Notes: generated by a model from the letters alone, not told the origin. 64,000 nt of DNA from Hymenobacter sediminicola (GCF_014250515.1 NZ_CP060202.1:3469001-3533000); one strand, 5' to 3'. Positions 50,259 through 59,775 are shown, numbered from the stretch's first letter. Numbers and translations: made by a program.

Positions 50259-51161
50259 TTAGGCGCGGATAATTTTCAACCACTCCACGGCCTTCAGACC
50301 AATCAGGCAGCGAACTAGCAAAACTGCAGCCTGCTTACTGGGCAGATGAGGAGCGGCCCGTCGTGCAAACTGCAATGCTTCGCCTCTGTGGTTATCGGCG
50401 TAGGCATGAATGGCACAAAGGTAATACACCCGCCCCGTGAGTATCTGCTGCTGCTGTGGCGTGAGTCTGACTCGGGTCAGCATCCAATCTAGTGCCAGCT
50501 GCAGCTTGCGCACCAGCGCCGTGTTGTCGGAGCGCATAGAGCGGCTGTCGTGGTCGTTCATAGTGAGCGTCACGGCATCTACGATGTATACCCGGTCTTG
50601 CTGCATGTTCTCCAGCATGAACATCCAGTCCTCGACGGCGGCATAGCGGCGGTCCTCCTCAAACTGATGGAGACTAGGATTTTCGCGCCGCACACAGATG
50701 TTGCAGGCCAGCGCGTTACCTCGAACAAAGAATTCAAGCCCGTACCAACCTTCGGCCAGACGTACCATATCACTGTCAGCACGCACTCCATCCCGGTCAA
50801 AGTCATACTTTGTCGCAATGAAGTTGGGCTTCAACTCCTGAATCTTTGCACGCAACGTAGCAAGGTGCGCAGGATGAAACAGGTCGTCGGAGTCCAGAAA
50901 GATGACGTATTGGCCTTTGGCACGCGCTAGGCCGTAGTTGCGAGCTGCCCCCCGTTCCCCATTGGCTTTGGGCAGGTAATGTATGCGGGAATCGATTACG
51001 CCTGCTACTACCTGCTCTGTGTTGTCAGTACTGCCGTCATCTACCACCAAAACTTCCCACTCGTTAAACTCCTGATTGAGCACAGAACGGAGTGTAGCTT
51101 CAATGAAGCTGGCCCGGTTGTAGGTGGGAATAACGATGCTGAAGAAAGGAGTATTCGCCAT
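50259..51161 (-). CDS. Family 2 glycosyltransferase
   Basis: 300 residues. FSIVIPTYNRASFIEATLRS (about 7-26), WEVLVVDDGSTDNTEQVVAG (about 35-54) and the DxD motif in GQYVIFLDSDDLFHPAHLAT (about 88-107) define the GT-A catalytic domain. VEDWMFMLENMQQDRVYIVD gives the later ED(W) motif of family 2. There are no membrane helices; it likely works at the inner membrane face. It lies 41 bases from the GT4-like gene. Sugar unknown. Confidence 0.9.
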   Translation of the reverse strand: MANTPFFSIVIPTYNRASFIEATLRSVLNQEFNEWEVLVVDDGSTDNTEQVVAGVIDSRIHYLPKANGERGAARNYGLARAKGQYVIFLDSDDLFHPAHLATLRAKIQELKPNFIATKYDFDRDGVRADSDMVRLAEGWYGLEFFVRGNALACNICVRRENPSLHQFEEDRRYAAVEDWMFMLENMQQDRVYIVDAVTLTMNDHDSRSMRSDNTALVRKLQLALDWMLTRVRLTPQQQQILTGRVYYLCAIHAYADNHRGEALQFARRAAPHLPSKQAAVLLVRCLIGLKAVEWLKIIRA

Positions 51162-51259
51162 AAAGTAGTTCAGCTTGTTTAGTCTACAGCTAAATTCCTG
51201 CAGATGCGGGTTACTTGGTTAGCGTTCCTCGCCTGTGCGCAGGTTTTACAGGTGCCGAG

Positions 51260-52657
51260 TTAGAATAGCCACTGCTCCAAAGCCAATCGGCTACCTTTCA
51301 ATAGCAGTAGTGTAGCGCCTACAATAAGAATAGTCCGCAGTGCGATTCGTATTACAGGCAGCTTTAACAATGAAAGCACCTGCAAATCTATCAGGAACGT
51401 AGCCAACAGGCTACCTAGGCCAAACAGCAGTAGCGCCAGATTTAGGTCGTGATAGTACAAACCGATACCCAGACCGATGCCCCGGGCTACGAGCAGGAAA
51501 ATATTGCTGTATAAGATATAGCGCTGCTTGTTCATCACCGTGTAAATCGGTGATGTAGCCTGCGACATTAGTTTGAACACGTAGTAATATCCCAAATAAC
51601 CGGTATAGACACCAGCCATTTCCCAACGCGCACCAAATACAAATTTAAAGAGCACATCACCGTACACCGTGATAACACCGAAAGGTATCAATCCCAAATA
51701 CAATAGCTTGTAATACAAGCTTAACGTAATGGTAGGTAGCCGCTCAGGCTCGTTGTTATAGGTTTCGGTAGCTTTTTGCCAGAAAACCGGCAGGATAGCG
51801 CTGCCAATCAGATTGATGGGAATTTCCAGTAGCCCTACCGAAAAGGAGTACAGCCCTACCGGAGTTGAGCCGAAACCTGTTGTTAGCGCAAAAATGGGGA
51901 GTTGCGTAGACAGTACGTTTATAAAACTGGCAGGAAGGAAGTAAAACGGAAATTCCCGGTACTCTACCGCTACTTCCTTCACCCGCTGCCACGAAAATGT
52001 TTGCCATAGCATGCCCAGTGAATGCCGCAGCGAGCCCGCCACCAGACTTACGGTACTGGTTAGACGGTTGAACATTTCTCCCAGCAATAGGCCTACCACA
52101 TTACCTCCTACCAGCAGGCCATAGCCGATTGTAAAGCCCCGTCCGGCCAAGGCCGTCGTTACGTCTACAGTAGTACGCTTGACGAACTGCTTCTCACGCA
52201 TGTACCAGGCACTCATGATGTTATTCAGGTTGAACAACAGCAGAATGACTGGCAAGGTATAGAACCAGTTGCCGAGTGCCTCCACCTTCAGATAGTGTAG
52301 GATAGCAGGTCCGCCTACCAGTAGTCCACCAGCCAGCAACAAGCATGTGCCGAAAGAAAGAACTACCGTCAGCTGTACCAAACTGATAAATTTCTCCTGC
52401 GTCTTGGGCTGCAGAAAGGCCGCCGTATACGTGAGCGTGGCTATCATGCTCAGGTTGCTGGCCAATGAATTGAATACGGCAAACTGCCCGTACGCTGCTG
52501 GCAGGTAAATGCGTGACATCACTGGCGTCAGCAGAAACCCGATGGCCGTTACTGCAGCGGAGCCCGACAGGGTTACGGCAAAATTCTGCGCAAACGACCC
52601 TTTCCGGAGCAAAGGCTCTAGTAAGGGTCGTATCAGTTGTTGAATGCGTTGTTTCAA
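51260..52657 (-). CDS. Wzx-like polysaccharide flippase
   Basis: 465 residues with about 12-14 membrane helices and no soluble domains, the O-antigen/teichoic acid export (MATE-like) fold that moves undecaprenyl-linked oligosaccharide across the inner membrane. The start SFAQNFAVTLSGSAAVTAIG then FLLTPVMSRIYLPAAYGQFA (about 20-60) is the RfbX/Wzx N-terminal motif. The locus has no ABC polysaccharide exporter, so a Wzx/Wzy route is likely, with the Wzy candidate at 40311. Confidence 0.87.
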   Translation of the reverse strand: MKQRIQQLIRPLLEPLLRKGSFAQNFAVTLSGSAAVTAIGFLLTPVMSRIYLPAAYGQFAVFNSLASNLSMIATLTYTAAFLQPKTQEKFISLVQLTVVLSFGTCLLLAGGLLVGGPAILHYLKVEALGNWFYTLPVILLLFNLNNIMSAWYMREKQFVKRTTVDVTTALAGRGFTIGYGLLVGGNVVGLLLGEMFNRLTSTVSLVAGSLRHSLGMLWQTFSWQRVKEVAVEYREFPFYFLPASFINVLSTQLPIFALTTGFGSTPVGLYSFSVGLLEIPINLIGSAILPVFWQKATETYNNEPERLPTITLSLYYKLLYLGLIPFGVITVYGDVLFKFVFGARWEMAGVYTGYLGYYYVFKLMSQATSPIYTVMNKQRYILYSNIFLLVARGIGLGIGLYYHDLNLALLLFGLGSLLATFLIDLQVLSLLKLPVIRIALRTILIVGATLLLLKGSRLALEQWLF

Positions 52658-52681
52658 AGAAATCGGGGAAAGACCAGTGTC

Positions 52682-53659
52682 TTAGAGCTCAAATACTTTA
52701 CTGATGTCACTTTGACGATAGATAAACTTAACTGGGCGGCTGGCATTGTGCGAGGCCAGAAACTTATCACACACCTGAAAAGCAGCCGAAATAGGGTCCT
52801 CACCCGCAACGGGTACATAGCCTGTGGAGAAGCTCTCCGGGTTTTGATACTGCTTCCATCCCATTCGCTCGAACAAGGCTCTTTTTGCTGGCCGAATAGG
52901 CCGCTTAGCCGCTTCAATCGTGGCGCGGACAGTATCACCCAGACTACGCTGGGGCTTTTTAGCGACATAGAAATTATGAATGCGGTTGTACTCAGCCATG
53001 CGCTTTTCCTCGCTCATCCGATTGAAGTTGCCGTTTGGGTTGCTGATGTGCATACTCAATACGGCCGTACACCATGCTATATTAATGTTCAGGCTGGTGA
53101 TACGATAGATAAAATCCAAGTCAACTAATACTACACCAGTATAGAACATGCCGGTGAGCGGCAACGCAGAGCGACGCAGTAATAGTGGCAAGGCAATCAT
53201 CCAGAAAGGCTCCTTATGCTCAAGCCAGCGCTGAAAATCCTTGGCAGGATCTTCTTTGACGCGCACATAAGTCATGTCTTCGGATTGTAGGGCAGCATTA
53301 TATCCTACTACCACATCAATTTCGGGGTGCTCTAGCATGAAAGTAGCAGCCTCTCGAATAGCAGGGTAATGGAACGCATCATCGTCGGTGATGACCTTGA
53401 TAAGTTCACCACGCGCCATGAGCATGCACTTATTGAAGCCATGGGCCTCCCCTTTGTCACGCTCAGATATAAACTGCTGAATCTGGCCGGCCTCATACAG
53501 ACCGCGCAGATATTCGGGCGTGCCGTCTTTGCTGCCGCCATCCGCTACTACTATTTCCTCGTCCGGCTGACGGGCTGCAATCAACCGTTCCAGTACGTGT
53601 TTCAGGTACGGCAGCTTGTTATAGGTAGTGAGAATGTAGGAGATTCGGTAGTCCGCCAT
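52682..53659 (-). CDS. Family 2 glycosyltransferase (paralogue 1)
   Basis: 325 residues. GT-A motifs: ISYILTTYNKLPYLKHVLER (5-24), IVVADGGSKDGTPEYLRGL (about 36-54) and the DxD segment ELIKVITDDDAFHYPAIRE (about 85-103). A C-terminal part of about 220 residues has WLEHKEPFWMIALPLLLRRS and VDLDFIYRITSLNINIAWC. The first third is almost identical to the product of the gene at 56318-57325, while the rest is only moderately similar. Both may build related linkages but use different acceptors. 68 bases after GT61, 24 before wzx. Confidence 0.88.
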   Translation of the reverse strand: MADYRISYILTTYNKLPYLKHVLERLIAARQPDEEIVVADGGSKDGTPEYLRGLYEAGQIQQFISERDKGEAHGFNKCMLMARGELIKVITDDDAFHYPAIREAATFMLEHPEIDVVVGYNAALQSEDMTYVRVKEDPAKDFQRWLEHKEPFWMIALPLLLRRSALPLTGMFYTGVVLVDLDFIYRITSLNINIAWCTAVLSMHISNPNGNFNRMSEEKRMAEYNRIHNFYVAKKPQRSLGDTVRATIEAAKRPIRPAKRALFERMGWKQYQNPESFSTGYVPVAGEDPISAAFQVCDKFLASHNASRPVKFIYRQSDISKVFEL

Positions 53660-53727
53660 GAGTTGAGCAGTAAAAATGCAAGAGAATACTAGTGGGAAGA
53701 ATTAAATGTTGAAGAACATACTACCCT

Positions 53728-54879
53728 CTACGCCTCCTGACAGAGTGGTCGAATTACCTGCTCAACCAAGCTAGGGTCCGCCGTAATATCAGCATAGTTG
53801 TGCTCCACGTCAGGCGGCGAGCCCAGCTTTGAAGGCACCAAAGAGTAATGCACTCCAATACTACTGGCCATAGACAGGTAGCTCGGATTGATGTACGTTT
53901 CGCTCAGCATTTCAATAGCGTGCGTCCCAGGTGTCATAAACAGCACGTTGGTCATGTTTGCTCCGTGAATGCCAATGAAGATGGCAGCTTCGTACATGGT
54001 ACGGACCTGCTCCGCAAAGCTCATTTCCTCGAAGTACACTGTTTCAAATCCGTAGCGTTCCAATACGTTCAGAACTGCCGGTTCATTGACAAGATGGCGC
54101 CACTGTTGACGATTTCTTGACACATATATCCGGCGAGTGGCCTTTTTCTTTGGATCGAGTCCGCTCTCGAAATGCTGCATCACGGCTTCCCGTACCTCCC
54201 GTACCAACGAAGGCACCATGTAACCGTGGCGGCCCGGCCGCACCGGCATCCATAGGTCGCTTACATGGACCAACTCCCCAAGCGCAATACTATAGGTATG
54301 AGTAAAACCTAACGCCTGCACTGTCTGCTTGATGTATTCCGGCGGATTAGGCCCAGGCAACAGGACTAAACAATCTGGCTGAAGCTTACGCAACAGAGCT
54401 AGACGAGGCAGTACTTCGGCTATCCAGTGGAAATAGTTGCCAGACCAGCTATCAAACGCCAACCCAACTGGCCCCGATTCCAATTCAGGAACCTGACGGC
54501 GCTTGAGCTGTCGAAGCAAAAACGTACCAGAAAACTCAAGCTCTAATTGCGGCTGTGGCAAGCTTGGAGCAAAGACCCGCATGTTCTTCACAACGGTTCC
54601 ATGCCACGCCACATTCACATTATTCAAACGGTACAGCAGTTGCCTGAAATTAGGCGTAACTTCTTCAAATACTTCTTGGTACGTTCGGGTAAATTCTGCC
54701 GGAACCATAGCCGTGTTAACCGGCGCCGGGCACACAGCATCTGCAGGTACGGGTGCTAATTCGTGCACCTCAACAGGCAATGGACCACTAACGGACCGGC
54801 CCAGCCTGCCTAAGAATCGGTCAACAACCCGCTTAGCCCGCTGATAAGAACTGGGACGAGGGCGAGGAGGAGTAGCCAT
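53728..54879 (-). CDS. Family 61 glycosyltransferase (DUF563)
   Basis: 383 residues. The DUF563/GT61 core is clear: SGNYFHWIAEVLPRLALLRK (about 149-168), RRIYVSRNRQQWRHLVNEPA (about 251-270), YGFETVYFEEMSFAEQV and AIFIGIHGANMTNVLFMTPG (about 303-322). Eukaryotic GT61 members are xylosyl- or EGT-type transferases; bacterial substrates are unknown. The N-terminus is basic and proline-rich (PPRPRPSSYQRAKRVVDRF). A terminator hairpin stands in the gap upstream, so expression may need its own promoter; I see no clear box. Confidence 0.87.
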   Translation of the reverse strand: MATPPRPRPSSYQRAKRVVDRFLGRLGRSVSGPLPVEVHELAPVPADAVCPAPVNTAMVPAEFTRTYQEVFEEVTPNFRQLLYRLNNVNVAWHGTVVKNMRVFAPSLPQPQLELEFSGTFLLRQLKRRQVPELESGPVGLAFDSWSGNYFHWIAEVLPRLALLRKLQPDCLVLLPGPNPPEYIKQTVQALGFTHTYSIALGELVHVSDLWMPVRPGRHGYMVPSLVREVREAVMQHFESGLDPKKKATRRIYVSRNRQQWRHLVNEPAVLNVLERYGFETVYFEEMSFAEQVRTMYEAAIFIGIHGANMTNVLFMTPGTHAIEMLSETYINPSYLSMASSIGVHYSLVPSKLGSPPDVEHNYADITADPSLVEQVIRPLCQEA

Positions 54880-54899
54880 GGCATACGAGGCAAAAAATC

Positions 54900-54930
54900 A
54901 TCCGCGTCCGGCTGGTCGCCGGACGCGGAT
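54900..54930 (-). terminator. Intrinsic terminator after gmd
   Basis: ATCCGCGTCCGGC (54900-54912) pairs perfectly with GCCGGACGCGGAT (54918-54930) around TGGTC. On the minus strand GATTTTTTGCC follows. It lies 43 bases after the gmd stop and divides the glycan locus. Confidence 0.88.
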
Positions 54931-54972
54931 GCATAAAAAACGCAAGAACAACAGCCTGTACGACTGACTGGT

Positions 54973-56085
54973 CTACTCGTGGTAGTTGAAAATCTTATGT
55001 CCGCCCTTCTTCAGATAGGCATCCCGCTTGAAAAGATGCAGGTCGGCCTGCATCATATCCTTTACCAGCGCAGGCAGGTCGTAGGTAGGCGTCCAGCCCA
55101 GTTTCTGCTGAGACTTGGTTGGGTCGCCAATCAGTAATTCTACTTCCGTAGGACGGAAATACTGAGCATCCACTTCCACTACCACCGTGCCTTCTGCTAC
55201 CTGATATTCCGGATTCGTGCAGCGTACAACGCGGGCTCTTTCTTCAGCGCCTTCACCTTCAAAGGCCAGTTCGATACCCACCTCTTCAAATGACATCTTT
55301 ACGAAGTCGCGAACAGTGGTGGTAACGCCAGTTGCAATGACGAAGTCTTCCGGCTCGTCCTGCTGAAGGATGCGCCACATGGCATCAACATAGTCTTTGG
55401 CATGCCCCCAGTCACGCTTGGCGTCCAGGTTGCCCAAGTAGATCTTCTGCTGCAGGCCCATAGCAATACGAGCCGTTCCACGCGTAATTTTGCGCGTTAC
55501 GAAAGTTTCGCCACGTAGCGGGCTTTCGTGGTTGAACAAGATGCCATTGCAGGCAAACATGCCGTAGGCTTCGCGGTAGTTAACCGTAATCCAATAGCCA
55601 TACAGTTTGGCTACAGCATAAGGAGAACGGGGGTAGAAGGGAGTCGTTTCTGACTGCGGCACTGCCTGCACCAGGCCATACAGCTCTGAAGTGCTGGCTT
55701 GGTAAATACGCGTCTTTTTCGTGAGCCCCAGAATCCGAACAGCTTCCAAAATACGCAGTGTTCCAATACCATCCGCATTGGCCGTGTATTCAGGCGTGTC
55801 GAAGGAAACCTTCACGTGCGACATAGCCCCCAGATTATAAATCTCATCGGGCTGAATCTCTTGGATAATCCGGATCAGATTCGTGGAATCTGACAGGTCA
55901 CCGTAGTGCAGTTTGAACCGCACGTTCTGCTCATGCGGATCTTGGTATAGGTGGTCAATACGGTCCGTATTGAAAAGAGACGAGCGGCGCTTGATACCGT
56001 GAACCATGTAGCCTTTTTCCAGCAATAGTTCAGCGAGGTAGGCACCGTCCTGCCCGGTAATACCAGTCACTAAGGCTACTTTCAT
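54973..56085 (-). CDS. gmd: GDP-mannose 4,6-dehydratase
   Basis: Extended SDR that makes GDP-4-keto-6-deoxymannose, precursor of GDP-fucose, GDP-perosamine and GDP-rhamnose. The 370 residues contain the NADP motif [19 protein letters not shown] (4-22), the catalytic [20 protein letters not shown] with Yxxx[21 protein letters not shown] and [16 protein letters not shown], all diagnostic. The C-terminal insert [20 protein letters not shown] is typical of Bacteroidota Gmd. Its promoter is the best in the locus, and it has its own terminator, so it is a single-gene transcript inside the cluster. Confidence 0.97.
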   Translation of the reverse strand: MKVALVTGITGQDGAYLAELLLEKGYMVHGIKRRSSLFNTDRIDHLYQDPHEQNVRFKLHYGDLSDSTNLIRIIQEIQPDEIYNLGAMSHVKVSFDTPEYTANADGIGTLRILEAVRILGLTKKTRIYQASTSELYGLVQAVPQSETTPFYPRSPYAVAKLYGYWITVNYREAYGMFACNGILFNHESPLRGETFVTRKITRGTARIAMGLQQKIYLGNLDAKRDWGHAKDYVDAMWRILQQDEPEDFVIATGVTTTVRDFVKMSFEEVGIELAFEGEGAEERARVVRCTNPEYQVAEGTVVVEVDAQYFRPTEVELLIGDPTKSQQKLGWTPTYDLPALVKDMMQADLHLFKRDAYLKKGGHKIFNYHE

Positions 56086-56164
56086 ATGAAAAGTGTTGAG
56101 GTAGATGTCATTAGGAAAGCTATTCGCTGGTTAGCCTGAATAGCACTTTGTCTGTACGAAGGCG

Positions 56165-56195
56165 CAAAAGTACGCATTCGGTATTCCGCAAACAA
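56165..56195 (-). promoter_or_regulatory. Bacteroidota-type promoter of gmd
   Basis: On the minus strand TTG (56195-56193) is followed after exactly 20 bases by TACTTTTG (56172-56165). Start of RNA should lie near 56158, giving a leader of about 73 bases. The rest of the 56086-56317 gap is AT-rich and shows nothing else I can support. Confidence 0.75.
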
Positions 56196-56317
56196 TTTGT
56201 TCGTTTCTCAAATCCTGCTAACTGACTGAGCTAAAGTTAACAACTTAGCCGACTGCATGCGTCCGACTTACGCATAATACGGTTGCAGAAGCTACAATTG
56301 CTGAGTTTGCTCAGTAG

Positions 56318-57325
56318 TTATAGCACTTTAGTTACCTCAGAATTCCGAGTAAGAAATTCAGTGGTATGTGCTTCATTATAAGCCTGCATAAATTGGTCTG
56401 CTATTTCGAAAGCGCGCGGAATGGCCTCTCCCTGAGGCGTCTCAGTGGTTATTGGCGGGCCGGTGTAACCAGTAGAAAGCGGTTTGTTCCCCTGATACTG
56501 CTCCCTTTTAAGCACATCAAACAGTTTACGCTTTATTGGCCTGATCGGTGCTTTCAGCATGTCTACCCATCCTGACTTATGACGAATAAAGTCGCTGAAG
56601 CTGTTGCTGATTGACTTGTCGTAGTAAAACCGCATCCGGTCCGCTTCTACGTCGCTGAAATTGCGTCCCTTGCCCTGATTCATCACCCGAAAATTACTCT
56701 GCGGATTTTCAATCCGGGTGCTGAGCATAGCCGTGCTCCACGCCAGGTTTACATTCAGGCTAGTAATTCGGTAGGTAAATTCGGTATCTACCTGTACTAC
56801 CCCTGTATTAAATAGACCTGTCAGAGCTAAGGACTTACGCCGTATAATGAGTGGCAAGCCAATCATCCAGACGACTTCTTTGTGGTCTAGCCAGCGGCGA
56901 AAATTATCGGCTACATCGTCGTAGAGTGTAGCCTGGCTCAGGTTTTCTAGATGAATCAGCCCTGTATTGCCAGAAAGCACATCCACTTCCGGATGGGACA
57001 GCATAAACTGCTTAGCCTCCCGAATGGCCGGATAGCAGAACGCGTCATCATCGGTGACTAGTTTTATCAACTCACCACGCGCCATGAGCATGCATTTGTT
57101 GAAGCCGTGAGCCTCCCCTTTGTCACGCTCCGATACAAACTGCTGAATCTGGCCGGCCTCATACAGGCCGCGCAGATATTCGGGCGTGCCATCTTTGCTG
57201 CCGCCATCAGCTACTACTATTTCCTCATCCGGCTGACGGGCTGCAATCAGCCGTTCCAGCACCTGCTTCAGGTACGGCAGCTTATTGTAGGTAGTCAGCA
57301 TATAGGACAGGGCATAATCCGCCAT
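56318..57325 (-). CDS. Family 2 glycosyltransferase (paralogue 2)
   Basis: 335 residues. The first ~105 residues (LSYMLTTYNKLPYLKQVLER, IVVADGGSKDGTPEYLRGL, TDDDAF) differ from paralogue 1 at 52682-53659 in only about ten places, and the DNA is similarly close. After residue ~105 the similarity drops to moderate (WLDHKEVVWMIGLPLIIRRK, VDTEFTYRITSLNVNLAWS). It adds a basic segment SDFIRHKSGWVDMLKAPIRP. It lies 12 bases after the formyltransferase, the end of the block running down from fcl. Confidence 0.88.
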   Translation of the reverse strand: MADYALSYMLTTYNKLPYLKQVLERLIAARQPDEEIVVADGGSKDGTPEYLRGLYEAGQIQQFVSERDKGEAHGFNKCMLMARGELIKLVTDDDAFCYPAIREAKQFMLSHPEVDVLSGNTGLIHLENLSQATLYDDVADNFRRWLDHKEVVWMIGLPLIIRRKSLALTGLFNTGVVQVDTEFTYRITSLNVNLAWSTAMLSTRIENPQSNFRVMNQGKGRNFSDVEADRMRFYYDKSISNSFSDFIRHKSGWVDMLKAPIRPIKRKLFDVLKREQYQGNKPLSTGYTGPPITTETPQGEAIPRAFEIADQFMQAYNEAHTTEFLTRNSEVTKVL

Positions 57326-57337
57326 GAGTACAAAGTT

Positions 57338-58126
57338 TTAGGTGGTAGGAAGAGTTTCAGCCGGCTGTACTACAATATCGTAGCGGCGGGTGCCTATTTG
57401 CAGCCAAGGCTGCGAAATAGGCTCAAAGGTAGTAGCACGAATGAAACGCTCAATCTTCTCCTGTTCCCATTCCAATTCAACCTGTAGCCCATTGGGCTCC
57501 TCAAACTTGTAATACGCACCGCCCGCAGCTTGAGGACGGCGCGGCAGCGTTTCTCCCCGCATCAGATACCCTAAGGCTCTCTCAAATGCTTGTACACCTA
57601 TTTCGCTGCACCGCATATATAAGGAGCGGGCGGTATCCGTCGGTAATACCGGTAGCCAATCTTCAAATATGATATCCCCTGTGTCAACTCCCTCATCTAT
57701 GTAATGCGTAGTGACACAGGTTTCCTTTTCTTCATTAAGAATAATATTGGTAACAATGAAGCGCCCCTGATACTGCGGCAAATGCCCATAATGGAAGTTA
57801 ATTACTTCCATGTTCGGCAAATCAATAATACTTTTGGGTATTATCCTGTCGCAGAAAGCGTTCAAAATTATTTCTATATTCTTTTCTCGAAACAAAGAAA
57901 CTACTGACTCACTATTTAACGAGGAAACCGTGAGAACGGGAAACCCCATATCTTCGGCAGCTTGCAGAATAGATGGATTCCAGTCTGAGCCAACTTGGCC
58001 ATCCGTACGCAGACCCATCACAAAATGCACATTGAAATTATCCCGGTATTTATCCAGAACTTTCAAACATTTATACCCAAGTATTCTACCACCTAAAAAG
58101 GCAATGTTTTTTTTTGATTGAGACAT
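57338..58126 (-). CDS. Formyltransferase-family enzyme, likely nucleotide-sugar N-formyltransferase
   Basis: 262 residues. Core motifs are ILNAFCDRIIPKSIIDLPNM, VINFHYGHLPQYQGRFIVTN with the catalytic NxH, and THYIDEGVDTGDIIFEDW with the catalytic Asp, as in WbkC, VioF and methionyl-tRNA formyltransferase. A C-terminal extension with FIRATTFEPISQPWLQIGTR resembles the C-terminal domain of formyltransferases. With gmd and a DegT aminotransferase nearby, a GDP-linked 4-amino sugar such as perosamine is a candidate substrate (inference). Base use is AT-rich compared with the rest of the locus. Its ATG directly follows the SDR stop (TAAATG). Confidence 0.85.
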   Translation of the reverse strand: MSQSKKNIAFLGGRILGYKCLKVLDKYRDNFNVHFVMGLRTDGQVGSDWNPSILQAAEDMGFPVLTVSSLNSESVVSLFREKNIEIILNAFCDRIIPKSIIDLPNMEVINFHYGHLPQYQGRFIVTNIILNEEKETCVTTHYIDEGVDTGDIIFEDWLPVLPTDTARSLYMRCSEIGVQAFERALGYLMRGETLPRRPQAAGGAYYKFEEPNGLQVELEWEQEKIERFIRATTFEPISQPWLQIGTRRYDIVVQPAETLPTT

Positions 58127-59065
58127 TTACTCCGCAAACTGAATTAGTGATTTGTAATACGCTATGGTTGCTGCTATACCGTCGGAGAATTCTGTGAATT
58201 GAAATTCAGGAAATACCTTTTTAAACTGGGTATCATCCATTACTTTTTTCAGCGCTCCATCCGGACGACTATGATCCCACCGAACCTGACCAGTAAAGCC
58301 TAAGGCACTCTGGATAATGTCGACCAGTTCACGCACACTTAGTCCACTGTTCTGAGCAACATTTATAGGTTCGCGCAACTCAGGTCGGCGGGGGGTAGCA
58401 GCAATGGTTAGCATCAACCGGGCCAAATCACGCGAAAACACCCATTCTCTAATTGCAACTCCTGTTCCCCAGACAGTTACTTCATTCTGATGCGTCTGCT
58501 GCGCCGTCAGAAACCGTGATATCAATGCATCTAGTACGGCTGTCTGGTTTGGATCGGACGAATCGTGAGGTCCGTACATATTAGGAACCAACAGATATAT
58601 ACTATTGATACCTTGGCTAATAGCAAAGCTTTGCCCTACTGACCAGATCAGACGACGTGTAGATGCAAAGGGCATTACGGTCTGGTGAACAGGTCCATCT
58701 TGCCATTCCTCCTCCTTGAAGAATTCAGCTTTTGCCGGGAAGGCGCAATTTGCTAAGGGATGTATGATAGTAGCCTTCGGGCACACTTTTGCCATGGCTT
58801 CATACACAGAAAGCGTCATACGCGAGTTGTCCACTACTACCGCCGACGCATTTTCGGTTACATAGTTGAAGCTGCCAACATGAGCCGCACAATTTATGAT
58901 AATATCGGGCTGGGATGTGGCAAGAAATTCGACTACTTGCTCATAGTCACGCAAATCAACGCCCTGGCTTTTTGATGCTCCTTGGCACATCACTCCAGCC
59001 TGACTAAAAACTTCCAGTACGTTCTTTCCCAAAAACCCTGTATGACCTAGAACAGCAACTCTCAT
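58127..59065 (-). CDS. Extended SDR (NAD-dependent epimerase/dehydratase), paralogue A
   Basis: 312 residues, closest in layout to GDP-fucose synthase. NAD motif VAVLGHTGFLGKNVLEVF (3-20), NCAAHVGSFNYVTENAS (about 59-75), VWGTGVAIREWVFSRDLARL and DHSRPDGALKKVMDDTQFKK. At the positions of Fcl Ser107, Tyr136 and Lys140 it has Asn (PLANCAF), Phe and Arg (MPFASTRRL); thus the catalytic Tyr is absent. A normal SDR reaction looks unlikely, unless the true active site is shifted. The gene is AT-rich with a very AT-rich leader. It resembles paralogue B at 59836-60780. Confidence 0.85.
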   Translation of the reverse strand: MRVAVLGHTGFLGKNVLEVFSQAGVMCQGASKSQGVDLRDYEQVVEFLATSQPDIIINCAAHVGSFNYVTENASAVVVDNSRMTLSVYEAMAKVCPKATIIHPLANCAFPAKAEFFKEEEWQDGPVHQTVMPFASTRRLIWSVGQSFAISQGINSIYLLVPNMYGPHDSSDPNQTAVLDALISRFLTAQQTHQNEVTVWGTGVAIREWVFSRDLARLMLTIAATPRRPELREPINVAQNSGLSVRELVDIIQSALGFTGQVRWDHSRPDGALKKVMDDTQFKKVFPEFQFTEFSDGIAATIAYYKSLIQFAE

Positions 59066-59187
59066 GAAATTTTGGCGAATTATTTTGCAGACTTATTAAA
59101 ATTGTTTTTTATAAGACTTTAGCAAGTTTAATTACTTTCCTATTTTTAAATAATATCAGCTTATGAAATAAGTAAAGTATTCAGTAA
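59066..59187. other. Very AT-rich spacer in the glycan locus
   Basis: By my count only about a fifth of these 122 bases are G or C, far below the window's usual level. It is the leader of SDR paralogue A and ends at the stop of the acyltransferase gene. No clear TAnnTTTG box is found; poly-T and poly-A runs suggest a curved promoter region or a recombination joint. Confidence 0.6.
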
Positions 59188-59760
59188 TCAATACCCCAGC
59201 TTTTTGGCGTACCCCAGCATTTTCTCACGTGGGCGCATCTTAATAGGGCGGGCCGGCACACCAACATATACAGTCCAAGGCTCCGTATCTTTGGTAACCA
59301 GTGAGCAAGCGCCAATTACGCTACCTTCGCCAATTGTCACATTGGGCATAATTACCACGCTAGTGCCGATACCGGAAAATCTACCACAACGAATTACGCC
59401 GTAGTCTACTGTATCCCGGTATTCATCCGGTACAGTGACACTAGTGAAACCGTCACCCATAAACCGGTCGGAGCCGCAGATGAGCCGGCTCCCAGATGCT
59501 ATAGTCACGAAATCTTCTACGATGAGGGTGCTCTGGGCACCGCCAATGATGGTGAGATACGGCGACAGATGGGTATAGTCGCCGATTTGGGCAGCAGTAG
59601 TTAGATATACCCCGGAGTCTATGGCGACGTGGCTACCTACTGTTACTAAGTGGGGCCGCCGAATTTCTACGTTACCACTGATAAAGACATCTTCGCCACA
59701 GCTTTTCAGGAGGGAAGTGTCATATTGTGCCGATTTTAACGGCAGGTTTTGGTCAGCCAT
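59188..59760 (-). CDS. Left-handed beta-helix acyltransferase
   Basis: 190 residues made almost wholly of hexapeptide repeats: VFISGNVEIRRPHLVTVGSH (about 24-43), IDSGVYLTTAAQIGDYTHL, IGTSVVIMPNVTIGEGSVIG (about 131-150) and VTKDTEPWTVYVGVPARPIK, the galactoside/maltose O-acetyltransferase type end. The repeat FSGIGTSVVIMPNV carries no His at the usual catalytic site; the His may be elsewhere (LSPYLT region has THLSPY). A sugar O- or N-acetyltransferase is the likely role. Preceded by a terminator hairpin after SDR paralogue B. Confidence 0.82.
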   Translation of the reverse strand: MADQNLPLKSAQYDTSLLKSCGEDVFISGNVEIRRPHLVTVGSHVAIDSGVYLTTAAQIGDYTHLSPYLTIIGGAQSTLIVEDFVTIASGSRLICGSDRFMGDGFTSVTVPDEYRDTVDYGVIRCGRFSGIGTSVVIMPNVTIGEGSVIGACSLVTKDTEPWTVYVGVPARPIKMRPREKMLGYAKKLGY

Positions 59761-59775
59761 GCAGTTAGTTGTAGT

